The notes: generated by a model from the sequence alone, not told the origin. Shown: positions 35,298 through 46,625, counted from the stretch's first letter. The stretch is DNA of 58,390 bases from FEN-1250 sp038237245 (GCA_038237245.1 JBBRYY010000009.1:1-58390), one strand, 5' to 3'. Numbers and translations: made by a program.

Positions 35298-36556
35298 TCG
35301 AGGCACATCGGACGCTGGTACAGCGAGTGGGGGCGGTCGCACGAAGCGGCCGCCCTTCGCGTGTCGCGCGGCGCGTGCTCACCGCGTGTGCGCTGTTCGT
35401 ATCCGTTGCGCCGCACGCAGTGCGCGCGCAAGACAGTGCTGCGGTCCACGGCCCGATCGGACCGGTCGCCAGCACGGTGAATGGTCGCGTCATGCGGCCG
35501 CGACTCAAGTCGCTCGGACCGGTGGGCGGCGTCTGGGTCACGATCCATCGTGTCGCCTCCGACAGCGCCGGCCCGCTCGACTCGATGCGCACGCGCGCCG
35601 ATGGCCGCTTCGCGTTCCACTATGCGCGCTGGGGGAAGGACGCCGTCTACTTCGCCTCCGCGTCGTATTCGGGGATCGCCTACTTCTCGCGCCCGCTGAC
35701 GTCGGCACACGCGAGCGGCGCTGACGCGGAGATCATGGTCTTCGACACGACGTCGATTCACTTTCCGCTCGCGATCAAGGGGCGGCACATCGTGATCTCG
35801 TCGCCGGCGGTGAACGGATCGCGCGAGATCGTGGAGGCGTACGAGATCGCGAACGAGAGCGAGCAGACGCTCGTCTCGCCGGACGATGCGCATCCGACAT
35901 TTACGGCGCCGCTCCCCGCGAACGCGTCGAACATTCAGGTTGGCGAGGCGGACGTCTCGCCGGCGGCAATCAGCTCGGCGAATGGGCGACTGCGCGTCAC
36001 TGCGCCCTTCGCGCCCGGGCTCAAGCAGCTGTCGTTTTCGTATACGCTGCCGCAGAAGTCCTTCCCGCTTCAGATCCCGCTCGAGCATGAGGTGACGGTG
36101 CTGGAGTTGCTCCTCGAGGAGCCGAAGGCAGAGGCACGCGGTGCGAAGCTCAAGCCGCAGCCGCCAGCGACGGTGGAGCAGCGCATCTTCCAGCGCTATC
36201 TCGCCGCCGATGCACCTGCGGATTCGTCGATCGAGGTGCGCGTGCCCGTGATCGTGGCCGCGGCGAGCATGCGCGTGTACTGGGAGATCGCCGGCGCGCT
36301 CGCCGTGCTCATGGCGGCGGGGCTCGCTGCATGGTACGCGCGGGCGCGACGCAAACGCGAGACCTTCGTGGCGAATCGTGGCTCGAACGCGCCGACCCAG
36401 TCGGAATCACTCGCGCGCGCGATTGCGCAGCTCGACACCGAGTTCGAGCGCGCCGCCACCGAGGACGCGGGCGCGCGGACCGCCTACGAACAACGTCGCC
36501 GCGAGCTCAAACGCGAGCTCGCGACTTCGCTTGACTCGGGCGGCCGTTCGGTCTAG
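35294..36556 (+). CDS. Secreted, membrane-anchored protein with beta-sandwich domain
   Basis: Unknown protein of 420 residues. N-terminal signal ending near HAVRAQ (about 46), a domain at 60-130 resembling carboxypeptidase-regulatory-like folds (TVNGRVMRP, MRTRADGRFAFHYAR), a second beta domain with PFAPGLKQLSFSYTLP, a single membrane helix at about 335-355 (WEIAGALAVLMAAGLAAWY), then a cytoplasmic charged coiled-coil tail (LDTEFERAATEDAGARTAYE). The layout suggests an envelope protein with an outside beta region and inside helical tail. GTG start overlapping the DUF151 gene. Confidence 0.7.
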   Translation: MIEAHRTLVQRVGAVARSGRPSRVARRVLTACALFVSVAPHAVRAQDSAAVHGPIGPVASTVNGRVMRPRLKSLGPVGGVWVTIHRVASDSAGPLDSMRTRADGRFAFHYARWGKDAVYFASASYSGIAYFSRPLTSAHASGADAEIMVFDTTSIHFPLAIKGRHIVISSPAVNGSREIVEAYEIANESEQTLVSPDDAHPTFTAPLPANASNIQVGEADVSPAAISSANGRLRVTAPFAPGLKQLSFSYTLPQKSFPLQIPLEHEVTVLELLLEEPKAEARGAKLKPQPPATVEQRIFQRYLAADAPADSSIEVRVPVIVAAASMRVYWEIAGALAVLMAAGLAAWYARARRKRETFVANRGSNAPTQSESLARAIAQLDTEFERAATEDAGARTAYEQRRRELKRELATSLDSGGRSV

Positions 36557-36559
36557 CTT
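36531..36559 (+). promoter_or_regulatory. Promoter of the cobalamin riboswitch/B12 uptake operon
   Basis: TTGACT (36531-36536), exactly 17 bp, TAGCTT (36554-36559). It lies at the end of the preceding gene and directly before the riboswitch aptamer. Confidence 0.65.
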
Positions 36560-36566
36560 CGTTTTC

Positions 36567-36735
36567 AGATTCTGATTTCCAGCGGATACGGGTCACGGAA
36601 GCCGGTGCAACTCCGGCGCGGTCCCGCCACTGTAACGGGGAAGTGCAGCGCTCGATCGCCACTGGCATTGCCGGGAAGGCGAGCGCAAAGCCCGAAGCCA
36701 GGAGACGCCTCGCGTCCGCGCCACACGTTCAGTCC
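36567..36735 (+). ncRNA. Cobalamin riboswitch
   Basis: The leader has the conserved elements of the AdoCbl-type riboswitch in order: GCCGGTGCAACTCCGGC stem-loop (36601-36617), GGTCCCGCCACTGTAAC with the GGGGAAG that follows (36620-36642), and the B12-box CCGAAGCCAGGAGAC (36692-36706). A stem formed by AGTCCCT and AGGGCT near 36731-36750 may be the expression platform, controlling translation of the binding-protein gene that starts at 36774. Its position before a B12 uptake operon agrees. Confidence 0.92.
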
Positions 36736-36773
36736 CTCGGAGTAAGGGCTGGTGGCGACGAGCGCGCGCATCC

Positions 36774-37721
36774 ATGCGCTCCGTCGCAGCCGGGCACTTT
36801 CTCCGCGGAGACAGGTGCCCGTTTTTGCGCGCTCCCATCCGCTCGCTCGCCGTTCTCGGGCTTTCTCTTCACGCGCTCGTCGCGTGCGGCGAGCCACGCC
36901 GCGCGCTGCCAACGAGCCACGTCGACGACTTCGGCGCGAGCATTGAGGCGGGGACGCTCAGCGTCCCCGCGCGCATCGCGTCGCTGAATCCGGCGACCAC
37001 CGAGCTGCTCTTCGCGCTTGGCGCCGGCCCGCGACTCGTTGCGCGTACCACGTGGGATGTGTGGCCGGACTCCGCGCGCGCGGTGGCCGACGTCGGCGCG
37101 GGACTTCATCCGAATGTCGAAGCGGTGCTCGCGCGGCACCCCGACCTCGTCGTGCTGTACGCGAGTGCGGAGAACCGCCTCGCGGCGAACCAGCTGCGCG
37201 CTGTCGGCATTCGGGTAATTGCCCTCCGCACCGATCGTCTGTCGGATTTCGCACGGGCGACGCGCGAGATCGGCCGAGCGGTCGGCGAGAGCGCACGCGC
37301 GGCGATCGTGATAGACACGATGCAGCGGACGCTCGCACACGTGCGCGCAGCCACGCGCTCGCTGGACCACCCGACGGTGTTCTGGCATGTGTGGGACTCG
37401 CCTGTCTACACCATCGGCGCCGGCAGCTTCCTCGACGAGCTGCTCACCGTCGCCGGCGGCACGAACGTGTATGCCGATCGCACCGAGCCGTCGCCGCAGG
37501 TCTCGCTCGAGGACGTCATTCGGCGTGACCCGCGCATCATTCTCGCAGGCGCTGCGGGGAAGCGATCGCTCACCGCGAGCCCGCTCTGGCAGGGCGTGCG
37601 CGCCGTGCGCGAAGGGCGGGTGTTCGTGATCGATACGAATCTCGTCGGGCGACCATCGGTGCGTGCGGGAGAGGCCGCGGCTTCGATCGCGCGCCTCCTG
37701 CATCCGGGGATCGTGCTGTGA
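36774..37721 (+). CDS. btuF: Cobalamin ABC transporter substrate-binding protein
   Basis: Periplasmic B12-binding protein of the BtuF/class III type. N-terminal hydrophobic segment ending in LHALVAC (possible lipoprotein Cys near residue 38), followed by the family start RIASLNPATTELLFALGAG, LVARTTWDVWP, and C-terminal domain with GGTNVYADRTEPSPQVSLED. 315 residues. First gene after the cobalamin riboswitch, followed by permease and ATPase genes, which supports B12 over iron-siderophore. Start at ATG 36774; the signal region is longer than usual, so a downstream start is possible. Confidence 0.85.
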   Translation: MRSVAAGHFLRGDRCPFLRAPIRSLAVLGLSLHALVACGEPRRALPTSHVDDFGASIEAGTLSVPARIASLNPATTELLFALGAGPRLVARTTWDVWPDSARAVADVGAGLHPNVEAVLARHPDLVVLYASAENRLAANQLRAVGIRVIALRTDRLSDFARATREIGRAVGESARAAIVIDTMQRTLAHVRAATRSLDHPTVFWHVWDSPVYTIGAGSFLDELLTVAGGTNVYADRTEPSPQVSLEDVIRRDPRIILAGAAGKRSLTASPLWQGVRAVREGRVFVIDTNLVGRPSVRAGEAAASIARLLHPGIVL

Positions 37722-37728
37722 TCCCGTC

Positions 37729-38706
37729 ATGAAATCCTCACTCCTCTGGTTCGGGATCGCGATCGTGGTTGCGCTGCTTGCCGTGGCCGCGATCGCGTAC
37801 GGCGCCGTGCCACTCGAGGCGCGCGCCGTGTTCGATGCGCTCTCGGGACGCGGCGATCCCGTCACGGTCGCAATCGTGCGCACACTGCGCCTGCCGCGCG
37901 CGGCGCTCGCGCTCCTCGTTGGAGCGGGGCTCGGGATGGCGGGTGCCGCGTTGCAGGGCGCCCTTCGCAATGCGCTTGCGGAGCCGTACCTCCTCGGTGT
38001 CTCCGGAGGTGCGGCGGTCGGCGCCGTCGCCGCCGTTGCGTTCGGCGCGTCGGGGCCGTTCGTGCTTCCCCTCGCGTCCTTCGCTGGTGCGGCGCTCGCG
38101 ATAGCCGTCGCTCTCGGTGTCGCGCGCGCGAGCGGCGGACGCGCCGACCCGCGTGTGCTGCTCATGGCCGGCGTCATCGTCGGCGCGTTCGCGAACGCCG
38201 CGATTATGGTGTTGCTGGCGAATGCGCCGCCGAACGCCGTGCGCAACGCGCTCTGGTGGATGATGGGATCGGTCGCCGACGCCGGGTGGCTCACCGTCGG
38301 ATGGCTGTCCATTTACGTCACCCTCGGCGGCGCGCTCCTCCTCTGGCTTGCCCGCGATATCGATGTGCTTGCGCTCGGTGAGGAATCCGCGGCCGCCCTT
38401 GGCGTGGATGCAGACCGATCGAGCCGCACGGTCTTTCTTCTCGCCGCACTGCTCTCCGCGGCAACCGTCGCCGCCGCGGGGCTTGTCGGCTTCGTCGGGC
38501 TCGTGGTGCCGCACCTCGTCCGCTCGTTCGGGGTGCGCCGGCATCGCGCGCTCATTGGGGGTGCGGCGCTCGTTGGCGCGGGGCTCGTGGTCGCGGCTGA
38601 TCTCGTCGCGCGTCTCGCACGTCCGCCAGGCGAGCTGCCACTCGGCGCCGTCACGGCGCTCGTTGGCGTCCCATTCTTCCTCGTGCAGATGCGGCGGCTC
38701 TCGTGA
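37729..38706 (+). CDS. btuC: Cobalamin ABC transporter permease
   Basis: FecCD-type inner-membrane permease with about ten helices. Conserved: LRLPRAALALLVGAGLGMAG, LQGALRNALAEPYLLGVSGG, the coupling-region DRSSRTVFLLAALLSAATVA and GFVGLVVPHLVR. ATG at 37729, 7 bp after btuF; 325 residues. Its stop overlaps the ATPase start (GTGA). Confidence 0.9.
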   Translation: MKSSLLWFGIAIVVALLAVAAIAYGAVPLEARAVFDALSGRGDPVTVAIVRTLRLPRAALALLVGAGLGMAGAALQGALRNALAEPYLLGVSGGAAVGAVAAVAFGASGPFVLPLASFAGAALAIAVALGVARASGGRADPRVLLMAGVIVGAFANAAIMVLLANAPPNAVRNALWWMMGSVADAGWLTVGWLSIYVTLGGALLLWLARDIDVLALGEESAAALGVDADRSSRTVFLLAALLSAATVAAAGLVGFVGLVVPHLVRSFGVRRHRALIGGAALVGAGLVVAADLVARLARPPGELPLGAVTALVGVPFFLVQMRRLS

Positions 38707-39509
38707 TTGTTTTCGAGAACGCCGTCGTTCGCTATCCGCGCGCAGCCGTCGCGGCCGTCGACTCCGTGTCGTTCGGCGTGCCGCGCGGCGCGCTGACGGC
38801 CGTGGTCGGTCCGAACGGCAGCGGGAAGAGCACGCTCATTCGTGCGCTCCTCCGCCTCACGCCACTCGCTCGCGGAGCGATCACGATCGACGGCACGCCG
38901 CTCGCACCGCTCGACCGACGCGCCTTCGCGCGACGTGTCGCCGTCGTCACCCAGCGCGAGGCCCTCGTCTTCCCGCTTCCCGTGTGGGAGTACGTCGCGC
39001 TCGGCCGCCATCCGCACGACAACCCCTGGGGAGCCGCACCGATGCGCTCCGACGCGTCGATCGGCGATGCGCTGGACCGCGCGGGCATCGGAGCGCTCGC
39101 CGATCGCGGCACCGATGCCCTCTCCGGTGGAGAATGGCAGCGTGTACGCGTGGCGCGAGCGCTCGCCCAGGGAGGGGAGGCGCTCGTGCTCGACGAGCCC
39201 ACCACCTTCCTCGACATCGCGCACGAGATGGCGATGTTCGAGCTCTTCTCTCGACTCGCCCACGACGGAATGGCGGTGCTCCTCGTGAGTCACCATCTCA
39301 ACCTCGTCGCGCGCTTTGCCGACACGATGGTTCTGCTGCACCGAGGGCGCGTCGCCGCGGCGGGAACTCCCGCCGACGTCATGCGCGTCGACATTCTCGA
39401 GGCGGTCTACGAATGGCCTCTGCTCATCACGCGCGACCCCGCAGTTGGCGCGCCGGCGCTCCTGCCGCTCCGCAACCGCGGTCCACGCTCCCAAACTCTA
39501 ATTTTGTGA
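38703..39509 (+). CDS. btuD: Cobalamin ABC transporter ATP-binding protein
   Basis: ABC ATPase of the FepC/BtuD class. Walker A GPNGSGKSTLI, Q-loop VTQRE, signature LSGGEWQRVRVARAL, Walker B ALVLDEPTTFLDIAH and H-loop VSHHLNL. 268 residues. GTG start. Overlaps the receptor gene by 4 bp. Confidence 0.92.
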   Translation: MIVFENAVVRYPRAAVAAVDSVSFGVPRGALTAVVGPNGSGKSTLIRALLRLTPLARGAITIDGTPLAPLDRRAFARRVAVVTQREALVFPLPVWEYVALGRHPHDNPWGAAPMRSDASIGDALDRAGIGALADRGTDALSGGEWQRVRVARALAQGGEALVLDEPTTFLDIAHEMAMFELFSRLAHDGMAVLLVSHHLNLVARFADTMVLLHRGRVAAAGTPADVMRVDILEAVYEWPLLITRDPAVGAPALLPLRNRGPRSQTLIL

Positions 39510-41482
39510 ACTACGCTGTAAAGCTTGCGTGCGCGAGCGCGATGACGCTCGCACTCCTCGGCGCGATAACCGCCGCGCACGCGCAGGCGAGCACTCGCGA
39601 CTCGACCGCACACGATTCGACGACGCTGACTCCGGTGGTCGTCACGGCGACACGACTGCGCAGCACCGCCGGGGCTGCCACGCTGAGCACGACGGTGATC
39701 TCCGGCGATGATCTCCGTGCGCGCGGCGTGGTCACCGTGCTCGCCGCGCTGCGCGAGACAGCGAGCGTGGCGGTGGTGCAGGGAGGGTCGTTTGGGCAGC
39801 AGAGCTCCGTGTTCCTGCGCGGCGGCCAGAGCAATTACGCGCAGGTGCTCATCGATGGAGTCGTCGTCAACGATCCCGGGGGCGCGATCGACTTCGCGAA
39901 TCTCACGACGGACAACATCGATCGTATCGAGATCGTGCGCGGTCCTGCCAGCGTGCTGTACGGAGCGAACGCGGTCACGGGGGTCATTCAGATCTTCACG
40001 CGGCGTGGCGGCGGCGCACCGCGACTCAGCGCGTGGGCGCGCGGGGGCACCTATGGTACGCGCGAAGGGGCACTCTCCGCGCTCGGCGGCAACGAGACGG
40101 TCGCCTACTCGCTGGCGGTGGCGCAGCACAATACGGATGGCATCTACGACGTGAATAGTGCCGCGCGCAACGGCACCTATAGCGGGCAGATCCGCCTCAC
40201 TCCCGACGCACGCTCCGACGTCGGGATCTCTCTTCGCTACGTCGACGCCGGTGTGCACATCGCGACCAACGGCAATGGCGTGCCGAACGACAGCAACCAG
40301 ATTCACACCGAGCGCCGCTTCATCGCATCGCTCGATGCCGGCCGTTTCCTCACGAGCCGTCTCGAGGCGCGCGCCTCGCTCGGCGCGACCGATGCCGATG
40401 TGCGCTCCGCGGATCGCCCCGACTCGCCCGGCGACACGGACTACCCCTACGACACGCGCACGCGAACGTACCGGCGCAGCGCGGATGCGAGGCTCAACCT
40501 TACGATCGTTCCGGACGTCATCGTGACCGGTGGCGGATCCTACGAATCGCAGCGGGCACGCTCGACGGGAGCCCACGCACAGCATCGCACCGTCGGCGCC
40601 GGGTACGCACAGATCGTGGGGACCTCGATCGCGCGGCTGTCGTACACCGGCGGCGTGCGCATCGACCACAACAGCGTGTTCGGCGACTTCACGAGCTACC
40701 GGGGCGGTGCGGCCTACGATCTTCCCGTCGGCGCGCGTGTGCATGCGGCGGCGGGCTCCGCCTTTCGCGAGCCGACGTTCGAGGAGAGCTCTTCGACACA
40801 GCCGTTCGACATGGGGAATCCCGACCTGCGTCCCGAGCGCACGCGAAGCTGGGAGGCGGGCATCGAGCAGAGGCTCCTGCACGGCCGCGCCTCGATCGCC
40901 GCGACGTATTTCAACCAGCATTTCCGCGACATGGTTCAGTACAATGGCTTCGTCGGCGCGGATGCGCCGAACTACTACAATCTCGCCTCCGCCACATCCG
41001 ATGGCCTCGAGGTCACGCTGCACGTCTCGCCTCTCGCTCCACTGACGCTGAGCGCCTCCTATACATACACGAAGACCCGTGTCACCGACGCCGGAATCGA
41101 CAGCTCCGCTACCGCGAGCTTCGTCGAGGGAGAGCGATTGCTGCGCCGTCCGTCGAATCTCGGAAGCGTCACTGCGTCCTACGCCTTCAGGCGCCCGGAG
41201 ACGTCGCTCCATCTCGAAGTGGCCACCGTTGGAAACCGCGACGATCGTGATTTCTCCGACGAGGTCACCTTCATCCCGAAGGCGGTGACACTGCCATCTT
41301 ATACGGCGGTCGCATTCGCGGGCGAGCTCGGTGTTTTCTCGCGTACGGGATCTCCCTCGCGCAACGTCGTGCTCACCGCGCGCGTCGAAAACCTCTTCGA
41401 CCGGAAGTATCAGCAGGTATTTGGCTATGCGTCGCCGCGCCGGACACTCCTCGTGGGTGCGAGAATCGGCGTGTCGAGATAG
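39506..41482 (+). CDS. btuB: TonB-dependent outer-membrane receptor, BtuB-like
   Basis: Outer-membrane receptor, about 658 residues. Signal peptide ending in AITAAHAQ near residue 28, TonB-box-like TLTPVVVTATRL, plug domain (GGSFGQQSSVFLRGGQSNYAQ, IEIVRGPASVLYGANAVTGV) and a 22-strand barrel with FREPTFEESSSTQPFDMGNP, LRPERTRSWEAGIEQ and the C-terminal LFDRKYQQVFGYASPRRTL. Likely takes up cobalamin given its operon and riboswitch. The GTG at 39506 overlaps btuD; it is the only start that fits the signal peptide. Confidence 0.9.
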   Translation: MNYAVKLACASAMTLALLGAITAAHAQASTRDSTAHDSTTLTPVVVTATRLRSTAGAATLSTTVISGDDLRARGVVTVLAALRETASVAVVQGGSFGQQSSVFLRGGQSNYAQVLIDGVVVNDPGGAIDFANLTTDNIDRIEIVRGPASVLYGANAVTGVIQIFTRRGGGAPRLSAWARGGTYGTREGALSALGGNETVAYSLAVAQHNTDGIYDVNSAARNGTYSGQIRLTPDARSDVGISLRYVDAGVHIATNGNGVPNDSNQIHTERRFIASLDAGRFLTSRLEARASLGATDADVRSADRPDSPGDTDYPYDTRTRTYRRSADARLNLTIVPDVIVTGGGSYESQRARSTGAHAQHRTVGAGYAQIVGTSIARLSYTGGVRIDHNSVFGDFTSYRGGAAYDLPVGARVHAAAGSAFREPTFEESSSTQPFDMGNPDLRPERTRSWEAGIEQRLLHGRASIAATYFNQHFRDMVQYNGFVGADAPNYYNLASATSDGLEVTLHVSPLAPLTLSASYTYTKTRVTDAGIDSSATASFVEGERLLRRPSNLGSVTASYAFRRPETSLHLEVATVGNRDDRDFSDEVTFIPKAVTLPSYTAVAFAGELGVFSRTGSPSRNVVLTARVENLFDRKYQQVFGYASPRRTLLVGARIGVSR

Positions 41483-41504
41483 CTCCGAAATGGGGCCAAC
41501 GGGG

Positions 41505-41510
41505 TAGCTT
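41505..41510 (+). promoter_or_regulatory. Possible -10 box of recO (leaderless)
   Basis: TAGCTT lies 6 bases before the recO ATG, so transcription would start at or beside the start codon. No good TTGACA box is seen 17 bp upstream. Confidence 0.4.
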
Positions 41511-41516
41511 TGGCGC

Positions 41517-42281
41517 ATGCCCCTCGTCGAGACCGACGCGATCGTGCTGCACGTCTTCGACTATTCGGAGACTTCCCGCATCCTGCGTCTTGCGACACGC
41601 GATGCCGGGTTGCAGTCCGTGCTCGCGCGCGGGGCGCGACGTTCGAAAAGTCGCTTCGGCAGTGCCCTCGATCTCTTCGCGGAGGGGGCGGCCCAGCTTC
41701 AGCTGAAGGACGGACGCGATCTGCAGACGCTCACCTCCTTCGACGTGACGCGCTCTCGCGCGGAGCTCGGCGAGGACATGGGCCGCTTCGCAGGCGCGTC
41801 GTCGCTGGCGGAGCTCGTGCTGCGCTTCAGCGGCGCGGACGATGTCTCGGTCGCGCTCTTCGAGGTGCTCGCGGATGCGCTGGACCGCCTGGCGGCGGCG
41901 CAGGAGGAAATCGCCGTCGAAGCGACGCTCTCCGGTGCATGGCGGCTCGTGGCGGAGATGGGCTTCGCGCCCACGATCGATACGTGCGCCTCGTGTCATG
42001 CGGCGATCGATGTCGAGGGCGACCTTCCCTTCAGCCACACCGCCGGCGGCGTCCTGTGCGAGCGGTGCGCGCGCCTCTATCCCGGGGGTCGCCGGCTTCC
42101 GCTCCCGGCGCGCAGCGCCATCGCGGCGTGGACACAGGGGCAGAGGCTGGACGAGTGCGATTCGCGGGCCGCGAAGGCGCATCAGCGGCTCCTGCGTGAG
42201 TTCCTGCAGCAGCACCTGGCGGACGGCCGTCCGCTTCGCGCCTTCGATGCCTGGGAGCAGGGCGCGCTGGTCGCGCGATGA
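41517..42281 (+). CDS. recO: DNA repair protein RecO
   Basis: Loads RecA through RecF/RecR. N-terminal OB fold (TDAIVLHVFDYSETSRILRL, ARGARRSKSRFGSALDLF) and a helical domain with a four-Cys zinc site (CASCHAAI and LCERCARL). 254 residues. The -10 box TAGCTT 6 bases upstream suggests a leaderless mRNA. Confidence 0.93.
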   Translation: MPLVETDAIVLHVFDYSETSRILRLATRDAGLQSVLARGARRSKSRFGSALDLFAEGAAQLQLKDGRDLQTLTSFDVTRSRAELGEDMGRFAGASSLAELVLRFSGADDVSVALFEVLADALDRLAAAQEEIAVEATLSGAWRLVAEMGFAPTIDTCASCHAAIDVEGDLPFSHTAGGVLCERCARLYPGGRRLPLPARSAIAAWTQGQRLDECDSRAAKAHQRLLREFLQQHLADGRPLRAFDAWEQGALVAR

Positions 42282-42329
42282 GCTGTCGCAACGTCGTCCC
42301 TCGCACCCGGGCCGCCACCCGCGAATTGC

Positions 42330-42358
42330 TTGACACCCCTCAAGCAGATGTCTAAGTT
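42330..42358 (+). promoter_or_regulatory. Promoter of the sorting-domain protein gene
   Basis: TTGACA (42330-42335), 17 bp, TAAGTT (42353-42358). Leader of about 70 bases, with GGAG at 42423-42426 just before the ATG. Confidence 0.65.
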
Positions 42359-42433
42359 CGCGTTGGTTCGCGAATTATGGTCTCATGGCAGGAGAAAGCT
42401 TAGCGCCGACATTCGTCCGCATGGAGAAGGCAC

Positions 42434-42892
42434 ATGAAGCACCGCTGGGCCGCACTGTCGACCGTGCTCGCCCTAGGCGCGCTCGTGCCGACTGCGGGAG
42501 CGGCGCAGGACTCCTCTTCTGCGAAGCCTCCCCTTGAGCGCAGCCCCGGGTTCGAGCTAGGCCAGAATTACCCCAACCCCTTCAACCCGGCCACGAACAT
42601 CCCGTTCACTCTTGGAGATCCTCCGGCCTGCACGGATGCGGGGCGCAGCTATCGCGTCACGCTGAGGATCTACAACGTGCTCGCGCAGCTCGTGGCCATT
42701 CCCGTTCTCCTCGGCGGCGACGGAGCGACCGGAAAGGCGGTCGTGAACCTTCAGCTCCACTGTGGCAGCTACGCAGCCTTCTGGGACGGTAATTATTTGA
42801 ACAGCTCCCAGGAGATCCCGTCAGGTGTGTACCTCTACCGAATCGAGGTCGAGGGGCGCGCGGTGGCGAAGAAAATGATCGTCATCAAGTAG
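42434..42892 (+). CDS. Secreted minimal FlgD/T9SS-type sorting-domain protein
   Basis: 152 residues: a signal peptide (ALSTVLALGALVPTAGAAQ) followed directly by a single beta domain with FELGQNYPNPFNPATNIPF near residues 36-54, VTLRIYNVLAQLV, and a C-terminal GVYLYRIEVEGR and VAKKMIVIK. The QNYPNPFNP start and the GxYxYxL...KKMxxxK end are those of the FlgD-Ig/type A C-terminal sorting domains usually found at the end of large secreted proteins, here as a stand-alone protein. Two Cys may form a disulfide. Followed by a strong terminator. Confidence 0.82.
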   Translation: MKHRWAALSTVLALGALVPTAGAAQDSSSAKPPLERSPGFELGQNYPNPFNPATNIPFTLGDPPACTDAGRSYRVTLRIYNVLAQLVAIPVLLGGDGATGKAVVNLQLHCGSYAAFWDGNYLNSSQEIPSGVYLYRIEVEGRAVAKKMIVIK

Positions 42893-42897
42893 TCCCA

Positions 42898-42935
42898 AAT
42901 GCGCGATGACGGATGCCGTCGTCGCGCATTTTTTT
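42898..42935 (+). terminator. Rho-independent terminator
   Basis: A 15-bp stem from AATGCGCGATGACGG (42898-42912) to CCGTCGTCGCGCATT (42916-42930), loop ATG, with one G-T pair and a following run of T (42929-42935). It lies just downstream of the sorting-domain gene, and the minus-strand gene stops at its edge, so it separates two convergent genes. Confidence 0.92.
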
Positions 42936-43306
42936 CAGTGCTGCACGGGATGGTTGTTGCCGGGAGCGGCGACGGGCGGGGCAGTTGGCGCCCTGGGAGT
43001 GACGGGCCGTGAGACGCTCTCGATCTGACGCCAGAGGTCGCTTGCGCGCGCGGGGGACTCCGCGAGGATGCGGGACGCGCTCTCGAGCTGGGCGCTGGTC
43101 ACCTTGTGCCGACGCAGGATGAGGCGACGTGTCGAGTCCCGCATTGTGACGTCGAGCGACGTGTCGGTCTCGATGCGCCGCAGCTCGTTGAGGGTAGCGA
43201 CGAAGGTGGAGTCGGGCATGCCGAGACTCACGGTGCCCGCGCGCGCACAACCAGGCGCGGCAGAGAGCACGAGTGCGAACCAGCCAACGAGACGGGCGCG
43301 TATCAT
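42935..43306 (-). CDS. Small exported protein, DUF4296-like
   Basis: 123 residues. Signal segment WFALVLSAAPGC gives a probable lipoprotein Cys near residue 20. The following pattern of MPDSTFVATLNELRRIE, RRLILRRHKVTSAQLESA and DLWRQIESVSR resembles the DUF4296 family of Bacteroidota (an M-E-x-x-L helix, a helix with kHgvs, and a hairpin). A Pro/Ala-rich tail follows. A clear leaderless-type promoter precedes it. Family match is from recall of the pattern, not from a search. Confidence 0.55.
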   Translation of the reverse strand: MIRARLVGWFALVLSAAPGCARAGTVSLGMPDSTFVATLNELRRIETDTSLDVTMRDSTRRLILRRHKVTSAQLESASRILAESPARASDLWRQIESVSRPVTPRAPTAPPVAAPGNNHPVQH

Positions 43307-43312
43307 GCGGCA

Positions 43313-43341
43313 AGGCTAGGACAAAGACGGGCGAGGGTCAA
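43313..43341 (-). promoter_or_regulatory. Leaderless promoter of the DUF4296-like gene
   Basis: On the minus strand TTGACC (43341-43336), 17 bp, TAGCCT (43318-43313), then 6 bases and the ATG at 43306. The transcript would begin at or next to the start codon. Confidence 0.6.
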
Positions 43342-43463
43342 CGGCGTGTCATTGTGGCGCACGGCGTTGCGATAAAAGGCTGAAGTCGACAGCATGCCGC
43401 CAGTGCTCTCGAACGGACGCTGCCGATATGACAATGCGCCTTGATATTGAGTGTGCAATTTCT

Positions 43464-43493
43464 TTGTACGTAGTAGTTTATGATTGATATGAT
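43464..43493 (+). promoter_or_regulatory. AT-rich clpB promoter region
   Basis: The region 43440-43521 is much more AT-rich than its surroundings. TTGTAC (43464-43469) and TATGAT (43488-43493), 18 bp apart, are the best boxes. No CIRCE or HAIR operator could be found. Confidence 0.35.
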
Positions 43494-43521
43494 AATGTAC
43501 CTTAGCATATAGGCGCACAGC

Positions 43522-46155
<2,634 letters not shown>

Positions 46156-46160
46156 GCGAG

Positions 46161-46625
46161 ATGAGTCTGGAGGACGACGAGCGCTGGATCGCGGAGGCGC
46201 TCGTCGTTGCGCGTGAGGCGGCGGACGCGGGCGAGGTGCCCGTCGGCGCGCTCGTGGTGCGCGATGGTGTGCTCGTCGCGCGGGAGGGGAATCGCACCGT
46301 GCGCGATCAGGACCCGACGGCGCACGCCGAGGTGCTCGCGCTGCGTGCGGCCGCCGCATCGCTCGGCACGTGGCGGCTCACGGACTGCGTGTTGTACGTG
46401 ACGCTCGAGCCGTGCGCGATGTGCGCGGGGGCGAGCGTGCTCGCGCGCGTGAAGGGTGTGGTGTTCGGCGCGTGGGACGACAAGGCGGGGATGGCGGGCT
46501 CGGTGGAGGATCTGCTGCGTCATCCGGTGCTGAATCATCGGCCGCAGGTGCGCGGAGGTGTGCGAGGGGAGGAGTGTGGTGCGCTGCTGCGCGAGATGTT
46601 CGCGGAGAGACGGGGAACTTCGTAG
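46161..46625 (+). CDS. tadA: tRNA-specific adenosine deaminase TadA
   Basis: Deaminates A34 to inosine in tRNA-Arg. Zinc motifs HAEVLAL (His and catalytic Glu) and PCAMCAGA (two Cys), plus the C-terminal GAWDDKAGMAGS loop. 154 residues. ATG 5 bp after clpB. The TadA/guanine deaminase families are close, but the short length and motifs favour TadA. Confidence 0.9.
   Translation: MSLEDDERWIAEALVVAREAADAGEVPVGALVVRDGVLVAREGNRTVRDQDPTAHAEVLALRAAAASLGTWRLTDCVLYVTLEPCAMCAGASVLARVKGVVFGAWDDKAGMAGSVEDLLRHPVLNHRPQVRGGVRGEECGALLREMFAERRGTS

Noticed and set aside
36562..36773. TPP or other riboswitch as the identity of this leader
   Set aside because: The CACTG, GGGAAG and AAGCCAGGAGAC elements in order are those of the cobalamin riboswitch, and B12 transport genes follow.
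38348..39505. N-terminal extension of the TonB receptor frame to 38348
   Set aside because: It overlaps btuC and btuD entirely, and the signal peptide begins at the GTG at 39506.
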